This document shows, piece after piece, positions 43,535 to 54,071 of a stretch of 64,000 bases of DNA. Location: positions 62,001-126,000 of the forward strand of contig JACKPL010000008.1 of assembly GCA_024233545.1 (NCBI GenBank), given 5' to 3'. The position numbers and the translations under genes are program-made. This DNA comes from a bacterium (lineage in GTDB: Bacteria; Auribacterota; Auribacteria; Auribacterales; Auribacteraceae). The notes beneath the pieces were generated by a model. That model saw only the letters and a program-made list of their open reading frames with translations. It ran no database searches and had not been told where the DNA came from. Numbering within the stretch: position 1 is the first letter of the stretch; every line of letters starts with the position of its first letter.

Positions 43535-46183
43535 ATGATAGTCATTACTTCGCATCAGAAGCCTGATTTCGATGCTGTCGCTTCAATGGTCGCAGTGCAA
43601 AAACTGTTTCCCGATTCAATAGTGGTTATTGCCGGAGTTCCTGAAGAAAATGTTGCTAAATTCCTTAATGCGTTTCCGCAAGTGTTCTCTTTTCAATCGG
43701 ACGATTCTTTTAACCCGTTTGACATAGACAATGCAATAGTGGTTGATACCCAATGTCTTCCATCGACTGGAAAATTTATTGAACTGATACAGTCGGATGC
43801 GTATGAACTGCATGTTTATGACCATCATCCTCTTAAAAAACACTCCGGCAAAAAACCAGCGGTTTTTGTCCATGAAAATGTTGGTGCAACCGTTACGATC
43901 CTTATTAAACGGCTGATTGCCGAAGGAATAAATATTCGCCCTGAAGAGGCAACGCTTATGCTTTTGGCAATTTATGAGGAAACCGGTTCATTTCGCTATG
44001 TAAGCTCTACTCCTGACGACTTAGAAGCGGCGGCGGCATTATTGCGGTTCGGCGCTGATATTGCCCTCGTTGCGGATTATTTTTCTCAACAGCTTGACCT
44101 TGAACATACAAGGGTTTTGTCGCAATTGCTTGACAGCCTCGAATATATTCAAATTCAGAGTATAAAGATATATTTTGTCACCGCTTCCTTAAACTACTTT
44201 TTGCCGAATGTATCTTTCTTGCTTCACAAAATACGCGAGCTTGAAAATATCGGGATATTGTTTTCGTTTATTGAAATGGCGGGAAAAGTCTATTTTATTG
44301 CGCGTTCAAATCATCAGTTTATTGATGTCGGTGCTATTGCTGAATACTTTGGTGGAGGGGGGCATCCTACTGCGGCTTCAGCTGTTTTGCGTGACAAGCC
44401 CCTTGCGCAAATCAAAGATGAGGTAATTGCGTATCTGAATGCGGCTGTTAAGAAAGAATATACTGCAAGCGATATTATGTCGTATCCGGTCAAATTTATT
44501 ACTGAAGACACATCTGTTGAGCATGCAAAACAAACAATGGTTAAAGCAAACTTCAATACATTGCCGGTTCTTAAACAGGGAAAATTGGCGGGTATAGTAA
44601 CACGAAAAGACCTTGATAAAGCATTGTTTCATCAATTCGCCAATTCGCCGGTAAAGTTGTATATGAACACTGATGTGGTAACAATTAAGAGTGATACACC
44701 TCTGTCTGAGATACGAGAAAAGTTTCGTGAAAATAATATCGGGCGCCTGCCGGTTGTGGATGAAGATGTATTGCGCGGCATTATTACCCGCACTGACCTT
44801 TTCCGCATTTTACATGATGACTATTTGTCGGATCGAGGCGGCTTAAGAGAAACGTCGTTTCGGCAATACCCGTTTTCAAAAATCTCTCACAAACAGTTTG
44901 ATAAAGTACTGCCTAAGGAAATTCTTTCTCTTCTTCAGACAATTGGCACATTAGCTGATGATTATGGTTTTCAGGCATATGTTGTCGGAGGGTTTGTCCG
45001 TGACGTTCTTTTAGGATACAAGAATTTCGATATTGATATTGTTGTGGAAAGAGACGGCATCGCATTTGCACAGATAATTGCGAATCATTTTAGTGCACGT
45101 TATGTAGTCCATCAGAAATTTGCCACCGCTGTTGTTGCTTTGCCCGATGGACTGCATATTGATATTGCGACGGCACGCCTTGAATATTATGCATCACCCG
45201 GCGCTTTGCCTACCATAGAACTTGCATCTATAAAACAGGATTTGGCACGGAGGGATTTTTCTATCAATGCGATGGCAATAAAAATCAATGCGTCGGAGTT
45301 CGGTTCGTTAATCGATTTCTTTAATGGACAGCAAGACGCAAAAAACAAAATCATCCGTGTACTCCACAATTTAAGTTTTATTGAAGACCCTACCCGCATA
45401 TTCAGAGCAATACGGTTGGAACAGCGTTTCGGGTTCCATATGGATAAAAATACTGAAAACCTTATCAAAAATGCTGTGCATACTCAAATGTTTGATACTA
45501 TCGGTTTCGACCGTATACGAGATGAGCTGGTTTCCATCTTAAATGAACCGAAACCTCTTAATGCAATACAGCGCATGTATGAGTTTGATGAACTCAAATG
45601 TATTGACAGCTCTTTCCAAGGAAAAGAATTAAAAAAAGACTTGTTTGTACGTATCGAAGATACAATCACATGGTTCCAATTGAGCTTTTTGAAGAAACCA
45701 TTTGATCGGTGGATAATTTATTTAATGGGGATGGTGGCTCGGCTATCCTATCATGATGTAAAACGCATATGTTCTTCTTTAAGAATTCATACGCGCCACA
45801 TGAAAATAATATATCAAACATTTCAGCATTTTCACCGAATAGTTCATGTTTTAAACAGGACTATGAAAAAGAACAGTTTTCTCTATCGGTTATTGCATGA
45901 TGTTCCTATTGAAGGGTTGTTGTATCTTATGGCGTATTCAAATAAAGAAAAGGTCAAAGAAAATATATCGTATTATCTTACACATCTTGCAGATGTGGTT
46001 GTTTCAGTAAATGGAAATGACATAAAAAGCCTTGGGTTGCCTCCTTCGCATTATTATAAAAAAATACTCTTCTTCATTTTGATGGAAAAACTTGACGGTA
46101 CGCTGAAAACACGTAAAGATGAATTGCAGTCGCTGAATAAGTGGGTTGACGCATATAAAAAAAAAGTTATAATTAGTGGATAA
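43535..46183 (+). CDS. DHH phosphoesterase - CBS pair - tRNA nucleotidyltransferase fusion
   Basis: 882 residues with four parts. A DHH domain (HQKPDFDAVAS at residues 7-17, the DHH triad at 96-98) and DHHA1 with GGGGH (about 272-276) form an exo-phosphoesterase like those that act on short RNA or cyclic dinucleotides. A CBS pair follows (about 312-428), which binds adenine nucleotides in relatives. A class II nucleotidyltransferase/poly(A) polymerase head then appears (GGFVRDVLLG, the DxD in FDIDIVV, RRDFSINAMAI) with its neck and C-terminal helices (EDPTRIFRAIRLE). Such proteins are thought to add A or CCA to tRNA 3' ends. ATG 43535 follows the preceding stop by one base; an upstream in-frame start at 43502 is less likely. 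No separate CCA gene is in the window. Confidence 0.88.
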   Translation: MIVITSHQKPDFDAVASMVAVQKLFPDSIVVIAGVPEENVAKFLNAFPQVFSFQSDDSFNPFDIDNAIVVDTQCLPSTGKFIELIQSDAYELHVYDHHPLKKHSGKKPAVFVHENVGATVTILIKRLIAEGINIRPEEATLMLLAIYEETGSFRYVSSTPDDLEAAAALLRFGADIALVADYFSQQLDLEHTRVLSQLLDSLEYIQIQSIKIYFVTASLNYFLPNVSFLLHKIRELENIGILFSFIEMAGKVYFIARSNHQFIDVGAIAEYFGGGGHPTAASAVLRDKPLAQIKDEVIAYLNAAVKKEYTASDIMSYPVKFITEDTSVEHAKQTMVKANFNTLPVLKQGKLAGIVTRKDLDKALFHQFANSPVKLYMNTDVVTIKSDTPLSEIREKFRENNIGRLPVVDEDVLRGIITRTDLFRILHDDYLSDRGGLRETSFRQYPFSKISHKQFDKVLPKEILSLLQTIGTLADDYGFQAYVVGGFVRDVLLGYKNFDIDIVVERDGIAFAQIIANHFSARYVVHQKFATAVVALPDGLHIDIATARLEYYASPGALPTIELASIKQDLARRDFSINAMAIKINASEFGSLIDFFNGQQDAKNKIIRVLHNLSFIEDPTRIFRAIRLEQRFGFHMDKNTENLIKNAVHTQMFDTIGFDRIRDELVSILNEPKPLNAIQRMYEFDELKCIDSSFQGKELKKDLFVRIEDTITWFQLSFLKKPFDRWIIYLMGMVARLSYHDVKRICSSLRIHTRHMKIIYQTFQHFHRIVHVLNRTMKKNSFLYRLLHDVPIEGLLYLMAYSNKEKVKENISYYLTHLADVVVSVNGNDIKSLGLPPSHYYKKILFFILMEKLDGTLKTRKDELQSLNKWVDAYKKKVIISG

Positions 46184-46241
46184 CCAATTGAAGGCATTTT
46201 TTGCCTTGTAACAGATATTAACAACTAGAGTGCTAAAGTTT

Positions 46242-47339
46242 ATGAATCATAGCGACAAAGAAAAATTAGAGAAATTACGTGTGGAAATAGATACGGAAGA
46301 TAAAATTATTGTCGAGGCGGTAAACCGGCGGACAAAAAAAGTATTGGAAATCGGAAAATTAAAAGAAAAAAACCAAGCGCCTGTATATGCGCCTGACCGT
46401 GAACATTCTGTCTATGAAAAAGTTTTTTCTCTCAATGAAGGCCCGATAACGAATAAGTCGCTTCAGGCAATATATCGCGAAATTATGTCGGCGTCGTTAG
46501 CGTTGGAGAGAAAAATTAGTATCGGATATTTGGGGCCGGAGGGGTCATATACGCATCAGGCATGTATCAAGCGGTTTGGCGCGTCACTGCCCTTTGTTCC
46601 GCTTCAAACGATTCAGGATGGGTTTAAATCGGTTGAGAATGGAGAATGCGATTACAGTATTGTTCCTGTAGAAAATTCTACCGAAGGCGGAGTAAATGAT
46701 ACCCTCGATATGTTTGTTGAGTCTCCGGTTCATATTTGTTCTGAATTGTCTTTGCGTATTTGCCATAATTTGATGAGCTTGCAATCAGATATAAAACAAA
46801 TAAAAAAAATTTACTCTAACCCGCAAGTCTTTGGACAGTGCCGCCAGTGGATATTGTCACATATGCCTCACGTAGATTTGGTAGAGGTATCAAGCAGTAG
46901 CCGTGCCGCTCAAATGGCGGCAAAAGATAAAGAAGCAGGCGCAATTGCAGGGGAACTATGCGCTCAAATTTATCAAATTCCAATTCTATGCCGGTCTATT
47001 CAAGACAAGGGCAACAATGTAACTCGTTTTGCTGTGCTTGCAAAGGAATTTCCTAAACCGACAGGAAATGACAAAACATCGCTCCTTGTATTTATTAAAG
47101 ATAAAGTAGGGGTACTGCATGATACACTTCTGTATTTTAAGGAAAACAATATCAATTTAACAAGAATCGAATCTCGCCCTTCCAAACGCCGCCCATGGGA
47201 ATATTTCTTTTACATCGATTTTATCGGGCATTACAATAATGAACATACCCGATCATTATTGGAGTCGCTTAAAGAACATTGCGAACTGATTAAAGTGCTC
47301 GGTTCGTATCCGGTTTATTCAGAACCAGCAGGCGAATGA
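46242..47339 (+). CDS. pheA: Chorismate mutase / prephenate dehydratase
   Basis: About 365 residues. An N-terminal AroQ-type chorismate mutase helix (LEKLRVEIDTEDKII...VLEIGKLK, residues 1-90), a prephenate dehydratase domain (GYLGPEGSYTHQA, about 93-270), and a C-terminal ACT domain with ESRPSKRRPWEYFFYID, given here as ESRPSKRR, which binds phenylalanine for feedback in relatives. The frame is open from GTG 46230; neither start has a strong ribosome site. It overlaps tyrA by four bases. Confidence 0.93.
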   Translation: MNHSDKEKLEKLRVEIDTEDKIIVEAVNRRTKKVLEIGKLKEKNQAPVYAPDREHSVYEKVFSLNEGPITNKSLQAIYREIMSASLALERKISIGYLGPEGSYTHQACIKRFGASLPFVPLQTIQDGFKSVENGECDYSIVPVENSTEGGVNDTLDMFVESPVHICSELSLRICHNLMSLQSDIKQIKKIYSNPQVFGQCRQWILSHMPHVDLVEVSSSSRAAQMAAKDKEAGAIAGELCAQIYQIPILCRSIQDKGNNVTRFAVLAKEFPKPTGNDKTSLLVFIKDKVGVLHDTLLYFKENNINLTRIESRPSKRRPWEYFFYIDFIGHYNNEHTRSLLESLKEHCELIKVLGSYPVYSEPAGE

Positions 47340-48250
47340 AAGAGGGCGCAGTGTTTAAAAAAATTACTATAATCGGTATGGGATTGATGGGAGGTTCGCT
47401 TGGCAAAGCGATCATTAAGTATATTCCCGATGCTCATGTTATTGGAATTGTCCGCCGGCAAGAAGCGGTTCAAGAAGTTTTGACCGCAAAAGCCGCTCAT
47501 GAATGTACTATGAGTTATGAGGAAGGGCTCCACGACGCTGATTTGGTTGTTTTGTCGTTGCCTGTGCTTGCAATATGCGCGTGTGCAGAATCAATCGTGC
47601 CGCATTTAAAGAAAGGCGCTGTGCTTACCGACATGGGAAGCACAAAACAGGCGATCATCGAAAAAATGCGTGAAATTATCGGCAAAGATAGGTTTTTTGT
47701 CGGGTCACATCCGATTGCAGGTTCAGAAAAAACAGGCGTTGCTCATTCGTCGCAAGATTTATTTTTAGGTTCAGTATGCATTGTTACATCGGATGTTGTC
47801 GGTACATTTTCGCATCCTCTTGCTCATGAAATCGCAAATGAATTTGCATTGAGAAACCTGCGGTCTTTTTGGGAAAAAGTAGGGTGCCGTGTATCGGTTA
47901 TGTCAAGTAACGCTCATGATTGCCTGTTGTCTGCGGTGAGCCATGTTCCGCACTTTCTGTCGGTGGTTTTAATGCATTTTGCAGGAGATATCGTGTATGA
48001 TAATCAGCAAGCAGTCCGTTATACCGGGCCGGGGTTCAGGGATACGACCCGGTTGGCAGGAGGGTCTCCGGAATTATGGGCAGATATAGCGTTGACTAAT
48101 AAACACAATGTGCTTGAACACTTAAATGCTATAAACCAACAAATCAATACGTTTTTAAATATTCTTCAAAAAAATGATAAAGATGAATTGGTTACTTATC
48201 TTTCAAAAGCAAAAAAGTTGCGCGAGAACAGTATGGAGGAATCCTCATAA
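47336..48250 (+). CDS. tyrA: Prephenate dehydrogenase
   Basis: 304 residues; makes 4-hydroxyphenylpyruvate for tyrosine. N-terminal Rossmann loop IGMGLMGGSLGKAI, then SLPVLAI, the catalytic region GSHPIAGSEKTGV with His, and a helical dimerisation half. It lacks an ACT or mutase domain. The ATG overlaps the pheA stop; a GTG five codons on is also possible. aroA begins directly after the stop. Confidence 0.93.
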   Translation: MKEGAVFKKITIIGMGLMGGSLGKAIIKYIPDAHVIGIVRRQEAVQEVLTAKAAHECTMSYEEGLHDADLVVLSLPVLAICACAESIVPHLKKGAVLTDMGSTKQAIIEKMREIIGKDRFFVGSHPIAGSEKTGVAHSSQDLFLGSVCIVTSDVVGTFSHPLAHEIANEFALRNLRSFWEKVGCRVSVMSSNAHDCLLSAVSHVPHFLSVVLMHFAGDIVYDNQQAVRYTGPGFRDTTRLAGGSPELWADIALTNKHNVLEHLNAINQQINTFLNILQKNDKDELVTYLSKAKKLRENSMEESS

Positions 48251-49555
48251 GTGAGTAAAAATACCTTGCACGTCAAATCTTGTGAAAAGATACAAGGGGA
48301 ATTACGTATACCGGGTGATAAATCGATTTCGCATCGTGCGGTTATTTTGTCATCATTAAGTTGCGGAAAGTCAACCATAAGCAACTTTTTAATGAGCGCA
48401 GACTGTTTAAATACTTTGAATGCGTTTCGTCAAATGGGTATATCGATACAACAGGTTGGGAATGCCGAATTCGTGGTGAATGGAAAAGGATTAAATGGAT
48501 TGTCAAAACCGTCAGCTCCTCTCGATATGGGAAATTCAGGTACAGGGATGCGCCTTGTTGCAGGTGTTCTTGCCAGCCAAAATTTCGATTCAATCGTTGT
48601 TGGTGATGAGTCTCTTTCGACTCGCCCAATGAAACGGATTACAGTTCCATTGAGTGTTATGGGCGCACACATTGAAACGCGCAATGGAAATTATCCGCCT
48701 CTGGATATTAAAGGGCGGCAGTTGGCGCCGATTACATACGAACTTCCTATTGCAAGTGCTCAAGTGAAATCGGCAATTCTCTTGGCGGCATTGAATACCT
48801 CAGGGACAACCACGGTTATAGAACCGGTGCAATCGCGTGACCATACTGAAAGAATGCTGGCATTTTTCGGAGCGGATATACAGCGCCGAGATACATCAAT
48901 TTCAGTAATGGGAAAAAAAGAATTAACAGCACGGGATGTTGTTGTTCCCGGCGACATTTCTTCCGCCGCTTTTTTTCTTGTTGCGGCGGCGGCAAAACCC
49001 GGTGCATCGCTTTTATTGAAAGATGTTGGATTAAACCCCACACGCCATGGTATACTGGAATTGCTCAAAAGAATGGGCAGTAATATAGAAGTTAGAGAAT
49101 ATTTGCTGAATGAAAATGAATTAAGTGAGCCGCGAGGCGATATCCTTATTACAGGCGGGCAATTACACGGCATTACGATTCAAGGGGCAGATATTCCCAT
49201 TGTTATTGACGAATTGCCCATTCTTGCCGTAGCAGGCGCGTTGGCAGATGGTGTTACAGTTATTAAAGATGCCAAAGAACTCAGAGTTAAAGAATCCGAT
49301 CGTATCGCGGCAATGGCGCTGAATTTGCGTGCTATAGGATGTGAGATAGAAGAGTTTGATGACGGAATGAAGATTTACGGGAAAATTCCTTTTCATGGAG
49401 CAAAGATAGATAGTTTTGGCGATCATCGTATTGCCATGGCAATGTCAATTGCAGGATTATTTCTCCATGATGGAACACTCATAATAAACAATACGAAAAA
49501 CATTGATACGTCGTTTCCTGATTATGAAACGTACTTAACCACGATTTGTTCATGA
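48251..49555 (+). CDS. aroA: 3-phosphoshikimate 1-carboxyvinyltransferase (EPSP synthase)
   Basis: 434 residues; joins shikimate 3-phosphate and PEP. Seen: GDKSISHRAVILSSL, MGNSGTGMRL, DGDESLSTRPM-like DESLSTRPMKRI, DELPILAVAGAL and KESDRIA. The GTG start has GGAGG about ten bases upstream. It sits in a pheA-tyrA-aroA set. The GNSGTGMRL glycine pattern is ordinary, so glyphosate response is not predicted. Confidence 0.95.
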   Translation: MSKNTLHVKSCEKIQGELRIPGDKSISHRAVILSSLSCGKSTISNFLMSADCLNTLNAFRQMGISIQQVGNAEFVVNGKGLNGLSKPSAPLDMGNSGTGMRLVAGVLASQNFDSIVVGDESLSTRPMKRITVPLSVMGAHIETRNGNYPPLDIKGRQLAPITYELPIASAQVKSAILLAALNTSGTTTVIEPVQSRDHTERMLAFFGADIQRRDTSISVMGKKELTARDVVVPGDISSAAFFLVAAAAKPGASLLLKDVGLNPTRHGILELLKRMGSNIEVREYLLNENELSEPRGDILITGGQLHGITIQGADIPIVIDELPILAVAGALADGVTVIKDAKELRVKESDRIAAMALNLRAIGCEIEEFDDGMKIYGKIPFHGAKIDSFGDHRIAMAMSIAGLFLHDGTLIINNTKNIDTSFPDYETYLTTICS

Positions 49556-49568
49556 AAGCGGTTTTCCT

Positions 49569-51230
49569 ATGTTGCGTGAATTAAAAATCCATAACCTTGT
49601 GCTTGTTAAGGATGCTCACATACACTTTTCCGATGGATTAAATATTATTACTGGTGAAACGGGAGCAGGGAAATCAGTTATTATCGGTTCTTTGAACTTA
49701 ATCATTGGACAGCGTGCGTCGAGTTCGATCATTCGGCAAGGAGAAGAAACGTGTTCAGTTGAGGCGGTACTTGATATTTCCGGCAATATGAGGGCGCAGG
49801 TGTTTTTGGAGAACAGCGGTATCGATGCGGAAGATAAAATCGTATATATTAAAAGAGAAATTGCCCGCAATGGCGCAAACCGGCAATATATAAATGCATC
49901 TCCTGTCCCTTTAAATGTCTTGGAAAAACTAGGGGCGATTTGTATTGATATACATGGACAGCATGATCATCAGTCATTGTTTTCCATCGATGCTCACCGC
50001 CATTTTCTGGACTGGTATTCGGGAATTAAGATTGATTTAGAAACGTATAAAAAAGATTTTACCGATTGGCAAAATGTTTCCGGCCAGCTTGATGATATTC
50101 ATGCGCAAATTGAGAAAAACCAGCATGACCGCAAACTATGGAAATATGAGTTAGAAGAGTTAAATCAGGCAGAACTACAATATGGAGAGGAAGAAACGCT
50201 CGAACAAGAATATCACCTCCTTTCTAATGCCAAAGAAATAAAAGAACGTGCAATGAACATATATGATGCGTTGTACAACGCAGAAGATTCTCTCCACGAC
50301 CATGCGTGTATACTACAGCGGAATTTCACAGAATTATCTCGTCTTGACTCTTTTTTTGAAGAATATAATAATAGTTTTGAACAAATTCATTCTATAATAG
50401 AAGATACGGCTCAGGCATGCAGGGTGCGAAACGAGCAGGTAGATTGTAATGATGAACGCTTAGAAGAGGTAGAGAAACGAATTGCTTTTTTAGAAAAGCT
50501 CAAACGAAAATTTAATCTTTCAATAAACAAGTTGCTTGAATATAAAGCTGAACTCGAGAATAGATTGCAAACCGAACAGGAACTTGATGTCCGATTAGTG
50601 CTTTTGGAGTCAAATCAAAAGGAATTGTATGATCGGTTATTAAAGAACGCCGCTAGAATATCGTCCAGTCGTTCTTTGGGCGCAGAACGTTTAAAGAAAC
50701 ACATTAAATCTGAGTTTATCCAGTTAGCGCTTCCTGATGCGGAAATCGATATTGAAATAAAACATTCAGAACAACCGGGACCGTCGGGAATGGACATTGT
50801 CGAGTTTCTCTTTTCGGGAAACAAGGGAGAACGGTGTGCTCCGCTGCGCAAAGTCGCTTCAGGCGGTGAGGTATCACGAATAATGTTAGCATTAAAGTCG
50901 ACTTTTGCCGATGCCGATAATATTAGCGTGATGGTCTTTGACGAAATAGACGTTAATCTAGGCGGCGCCGCGGCGCGTGAAGTAGGAAAACGCTTGCGTG
51001 TCTTAGCAGGGTCACATCAGATTCTTTGTATTACTCATCTACCGCAAATTGCAAGTTTAGGAAAAACGCATTTTAAAGTAGAAAAATCCTTTGACAAGGA
51101 TAGAACATATACACATATAACTGCTTTATCAGCAGAAAATCGTATTGAAGAGATTGCACGAATGCTGGGCGGAAAAGATATCACTTCCGTAACAAAAATT
51201 CATGCAAAAGAACTGATAGAACATGTATAA
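49569..51230 (+). CDS. recN: DNA repair protein RecN
   Basis: 553 residues of the SMC-like ABC ATPase family for double-strand break repair. Walker A GETGAGKSV (about 33-41), a central coiled coil (about 150-370), signature KVASGGEVSRIMLALK, Walker B VMVFDEIDVNLGG and the D/H-loop CITHLPQIAS. It follows aroA by 13 bases. Confidence 0.95.
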   Translation: MLRELKIHNLVLVKDAHIHFSDGLNIITGETGAGKSVIIGSLNLIIGQRASSSIIRQGEETCSVEAVLDISGNMRAQVFLENSGIDAEDKIVYIKREIARNGANRQYINASPVPLNVLEKLGAICIDIHGQHDHQSLFSIDAHRHFLDWYSGIKIDLETYKKDFTDWQNVSGQLDDIHAQIEKNQHDRKLWKYELEELNQAELQYGEEETLEQEYHLLSNAKEIKERAMNIYDALYNAEDSLHDHACILQRNFTELSRLDSFFEEYNNSFEQIHSIIEDTAQACRVRNEQVDCNDERLEEVEKRIAFLEKLKRKFNLSINKLLEYKAELENRLQTEQELDVRLVLLESNQKELYDRLLKNAARISSSRSLGAERLKKHIKSEFIQLALPDAEIDIEIKHSEQPGPSGMDIVEFLFSGNKGERCAPLRKVASGGEVSRIMLALKSTFADADNISVMVFDEIDVNLGGAAAREVGKRLRVLAGSHQILCITHLPQIASLGKTHFKVEKSFDKDRTYTHITALSAENRIEEIARMLGGKDITSVTKIHAKELIEHV

Positions 51231-51270
51231 TCATAATTGCGAATAAAGAATCGTTTGAGGATAGTGCACT

Positions 51271-52827
51271 ATGAATATCGATCTGGTAACCCAAGATAAG
51301 AAAAAGTTCGAAATCAAAGACTATGTCCGTGCGTTTTTCCGCCGGAAAGGGTTGTTTATGATTGGGTTCATGATTGTTACCCCGCTTGTTTTTCCCATTA
51401 TTTTCGGTCTTCCCAATGTGTATCGTTCGAAAACAGTTATTTTGGTGCGTGAAAACCGTGATTTGAATCTTTTGAAAGACCAAACAGCTGTCGGTACGCC
51501 TATGAAAGAGCGTATTAAAACGTTTCAAAGTGAAATTCTCAGCTGGAATAATATTACACGCGCAATGGATGCGGTTGGTTTGTCTGAATTGGCCGCAACT
51601 CCTCTTGCGATGGAACGATTAGTGGCGGGCGTAAAAAATGATGTTCGCATCAGTACGGCAGGAAGTACAAGCAGGACAGACATTATCAATGTCATGTTCT
51701 ATCATCGCGATCCAATTATTACTCAGCGGTTCTTAAATGTTTTAGTAACAAATTTCATTGAAAAAAGTTTAAAAGAACAGCGAGTTGAAATTGTTTCCAC
51801 AATCAATTTTATAAAAGAACAAATCACTCGATATGAAGAACAGCTCAAAGAATCAGAGGCGCGCCTTATTGCTTTCAAAAAAGAACATATGTTTGATTTG
51901 CCCGAACAGCGGAGCACGTCGTCAAACATGATTCTAAATCTTGAGATGCGAAAAACCGATATGGGGTTTGAACTGGAAAACCTTCGCCATGAAAAAGCGA
52001 TTTTGTCAGAAAAGCTTACGCTTGAAGAGGGAAACATAGAAAAAATTGTAACCCCAAGCGACCCCATTCTTGAAGACAGTCAAGAAAAACTTGAGCGATT
52101 AACAACACAATTGGAAAACCTTGAACTTGTTTATACCGATTTGCATCCTGATATTATAGAAACAAAACGGCTTATTGAAGCTACGCAAGAAAAAATTGAC
52201 AAACGGCGCAGTGAATTGAAAGAAGAAAAAATCGTAGTTGAAAACCGACAAGTACGTGATTTACGCACCGAAATGTCGCGCCTTGATCTTAAAATTGCAA
52301 TTGTTGAAGCCCGCAAAAGACAAATCGAACGTAATTTGCGTAATACTCAAGAAAAACTTGATGAACTGCCGTCACTTGATGAAAAATATCATTTCTTAAT
52401 CTACGAAAATGATGCGATTAAAAAGATACTGAATCGCTTGAAGGAGCGCCTTGAAGCAACTCGTATGACTCAGAATGTTGAAACATCGGAACAGGGAGTC
52501 AAGTTTGAAGTACTCGAACCTGCTCGTTTGCCGTTAAAACCTTTTAAGCCTAATCGCTGGAAAATACTGATGATGGGCATTCTTGCCGGAATGGCTGTTG
52601 GCGGTGCAATTGCTTTTCTTGTAGAATTTGCCGACCATTCATTCCGCGGAACCGAAGATGCACGCTTAAATCTGCCCATACCGGTTATCGGAGTAATCCC
52701 GTCTATTATTACAGCACGTGAACGGAGGAAAAAACGAGTTAAAAATTTTCTCTTCGGATGTTTGTCGCTAGTCTATATAATTGGATTAGGGGTCGTTTCG
52801 GCATACGTCTACAAATACTACCATTAA
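51271..52827 (+). CDS. Polysaccharide chain-length determinant (Wzz/XrtA-system type)
   Basis: 518 residues: a first membrane helix near residues 28-48, a large exported coiled-coil region (about 150-400) typical of GNVR/Wzz co-polymerases, a second helix (about 425-450) and a third near the C-terminus (about 495-512). These proteins set polysaccharide length and contact a tyrosine kinase and outer-membrane exporter. It starts a run with an ATPase and a tyrosine autokinase, the order seen in exosortase/PEP-CTERM polysaccharide loci. The third helix after the cytoplasmic tail is unusual for plain Wzz. Confidence 0.85.
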   Translation: MNIDLVTQDKKKFEIKDYVRAFFRRKGLFMIGFMIVTPLVFPIIFGLPNVYRSKTVILVRENRDLNLLKDQTAVGTPMKERIKTFQSEILSWNNITRAMDAVGLSELAATPLAMERLVAGVKNDVRISTAGSTSRTDIINVMFYHRDPIITQRFLNVLVTNFIEKSLKEQRVEIVSTINFIKEQITRYEEQLKESEARLIAFKKEHMFDLPEQRSTSSNMILNLEMRKTDMGFELENLRHEKAILSEKLTLEEGNIEKIVTPSDPILEDSQEKLERLTTQLENLELVYTDLHPDIIETKRLIEATQEKIDKRRSELKEEKIVVENRQVRDLRTEMSRLDLKIAIVEARKRQIERNLRNTQEKLDELPSLDEKYHFLIYENDAIKKILNRLKERLEATRMTQNVETSEQGVKFEVLEPARLPLKPFKPNRWKILMMGILAGMAVGGAIAFLVEFADHSFRGTEDARLNLPIPVIGVIPSIITARERRKKRVKNFLFGCLSLVYIIGLGVVSAYVYKYYH

Positions 52828-52835
52828 TGTGAAAA

Positions 52836-54014
52836 ATGAATATGTATAAAGACTATTTCGACCTTGACATAATGCCGTTCAATACAACGCCGGATGCCGC
52901 CTTTTTTTTTGCCAGCGAACAGCATAAAGAAGCTTTAGCTCGGCTTAAATATGCCATTGAAGAACGCAAAGGTTTTGTTCTCATTACAGGAGAGATAGGG
53001 GCAGGGAAAACTACGGTATGCCACACCCTTTTATCTCAGCTTGATAATCATGTCAAAACTGCTCTCATCACAAATACACGCCTTACCAGTAAAGAATTAT
53101 TGAAATCAATATGCACGGAATTTGAGATTGAATGTAAACATTCTACGCGGCTTGAGATGCTCAACAAATTAAATGATTTTCTTATTGAACAGTTGTGTCA
53201 GGATAATAATGCAGTTATTATTATCGACGAAGCGCAAAATTTATCTTCTAAACTTCTCGAGGAAGTCCGTTTAATTTCCAATCTCGAGACAGATAAAGAA
53301 AAGTTGGTTCAGATTATTTTGATGGGACAACCGGAGTTATCAGAAAAACTTGAATTGCCGGAACTCAAACAATTAAAACAACGCATTGTTACCCGTTATC
53401 ATATATATCCTATGAATCCGGAAGAATGTGTTAAATATGTACAGCATCGGCTATATATTGCTGGGCTTAACCATGAACGGATTTTTACTCCGGCCGCTTT
53501 GCAGGAGGTAATCAAATTTTCCGGAGGTATTCCGCGTCTTATTAACATTATTTGTGACCAAGCATTGTTGCAAGCGTTTTCAATGGGAGCCCATAAAATT
53601 GACAATGTACTCATAAACGAGGTAATCAAAGAATATATTCCTCCCAAAAAATTGCCTGCGGCATTTCATATAACCGGAAATGTACCTGATGAACTTCAAA
53701 ATGAAGGGCCCAAAATGATAGGGGAAGAGGCGTTTCTTCCAAAAAAGAAGAAGTTTTTATCAAAACTATTCTCTTTTCGTAATAAACAGCCTCGAAACGC
53801 CGATAATAATTTTGAAGAGAATTTAGATGATTTGGGGATTATGATAGAGTTTGATGGGGTGGATATCTCTAAAATGAAATCGATCGAAAAACGCATAAAA
53901 CCGTATCTGATTGGGAAACCCAAAGGGGATAAAATAGTTGTGCGCGAAGAATATTTTGATAAATTCAGGCATGAATTAAAAAAAATCGGCATTTATATTG
54001 AAATGCCTGAATAA
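52836..54014 (+). CDS. ExeA-like ATPase of exosortase-type polysaccharide loci
   Basis: 392 residues. Opening YKDYFDLDIMPFNTTPDAAFFF is typical of the ExeA/GspA-type AAA ATPase family, given here as PFNTTPDAAFFF. Walker A is GEIGAGKTT (about 48-56), Walker B VIIIDEAQNLS, and sensor-like GQPELSEKL with RIVTRYHI. Length exceeds the usual about 270 by a charged C-terminal extension ending in KIGIYIEMPE. Members lie beside Wzz and autokinase genes in XrtA loci. Its role there is not well known. Confidence 0.85.
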   Translation: MNMYKDYFDLDIMPFNTTPDAAFFFASEQHKEALARLKYAIEERKGFVLITGEIGAGKTTVCHTLLSQLDNHVKTALITNTRLTSKELLKSICTEFEIECKHSTRLEMLNKLNDFLIEQLCQDNNAVIIIDEAQNLSSKLLEEVRLISNLETDKEKLVQIILMGQPELSEKLELPELKQLKQRIVTRYHIYPMNPEECVKYVQHRLYIAGLNHERIFTPAALQEVIKFSGGIPRLINIICDQALLQAFSMGAHKIDNVLINEVIKEYIPPKKLPAAFHITGNVPDELQNEGPKMIGEEAFLPKKKKFLSKLFSFRNKQPRNADNNFEENLDDLGIMIEFDGVDISKMKSIEKRIKPYLIGKPKGDKIVVREEYFDKFRHELKKIGIYIEMPE

Positions 54015-54071
54015 AGGTTTACAGAACAAATTTTTTTTGAATATAATTAAGATAAAAGCAGGAGATATCTC

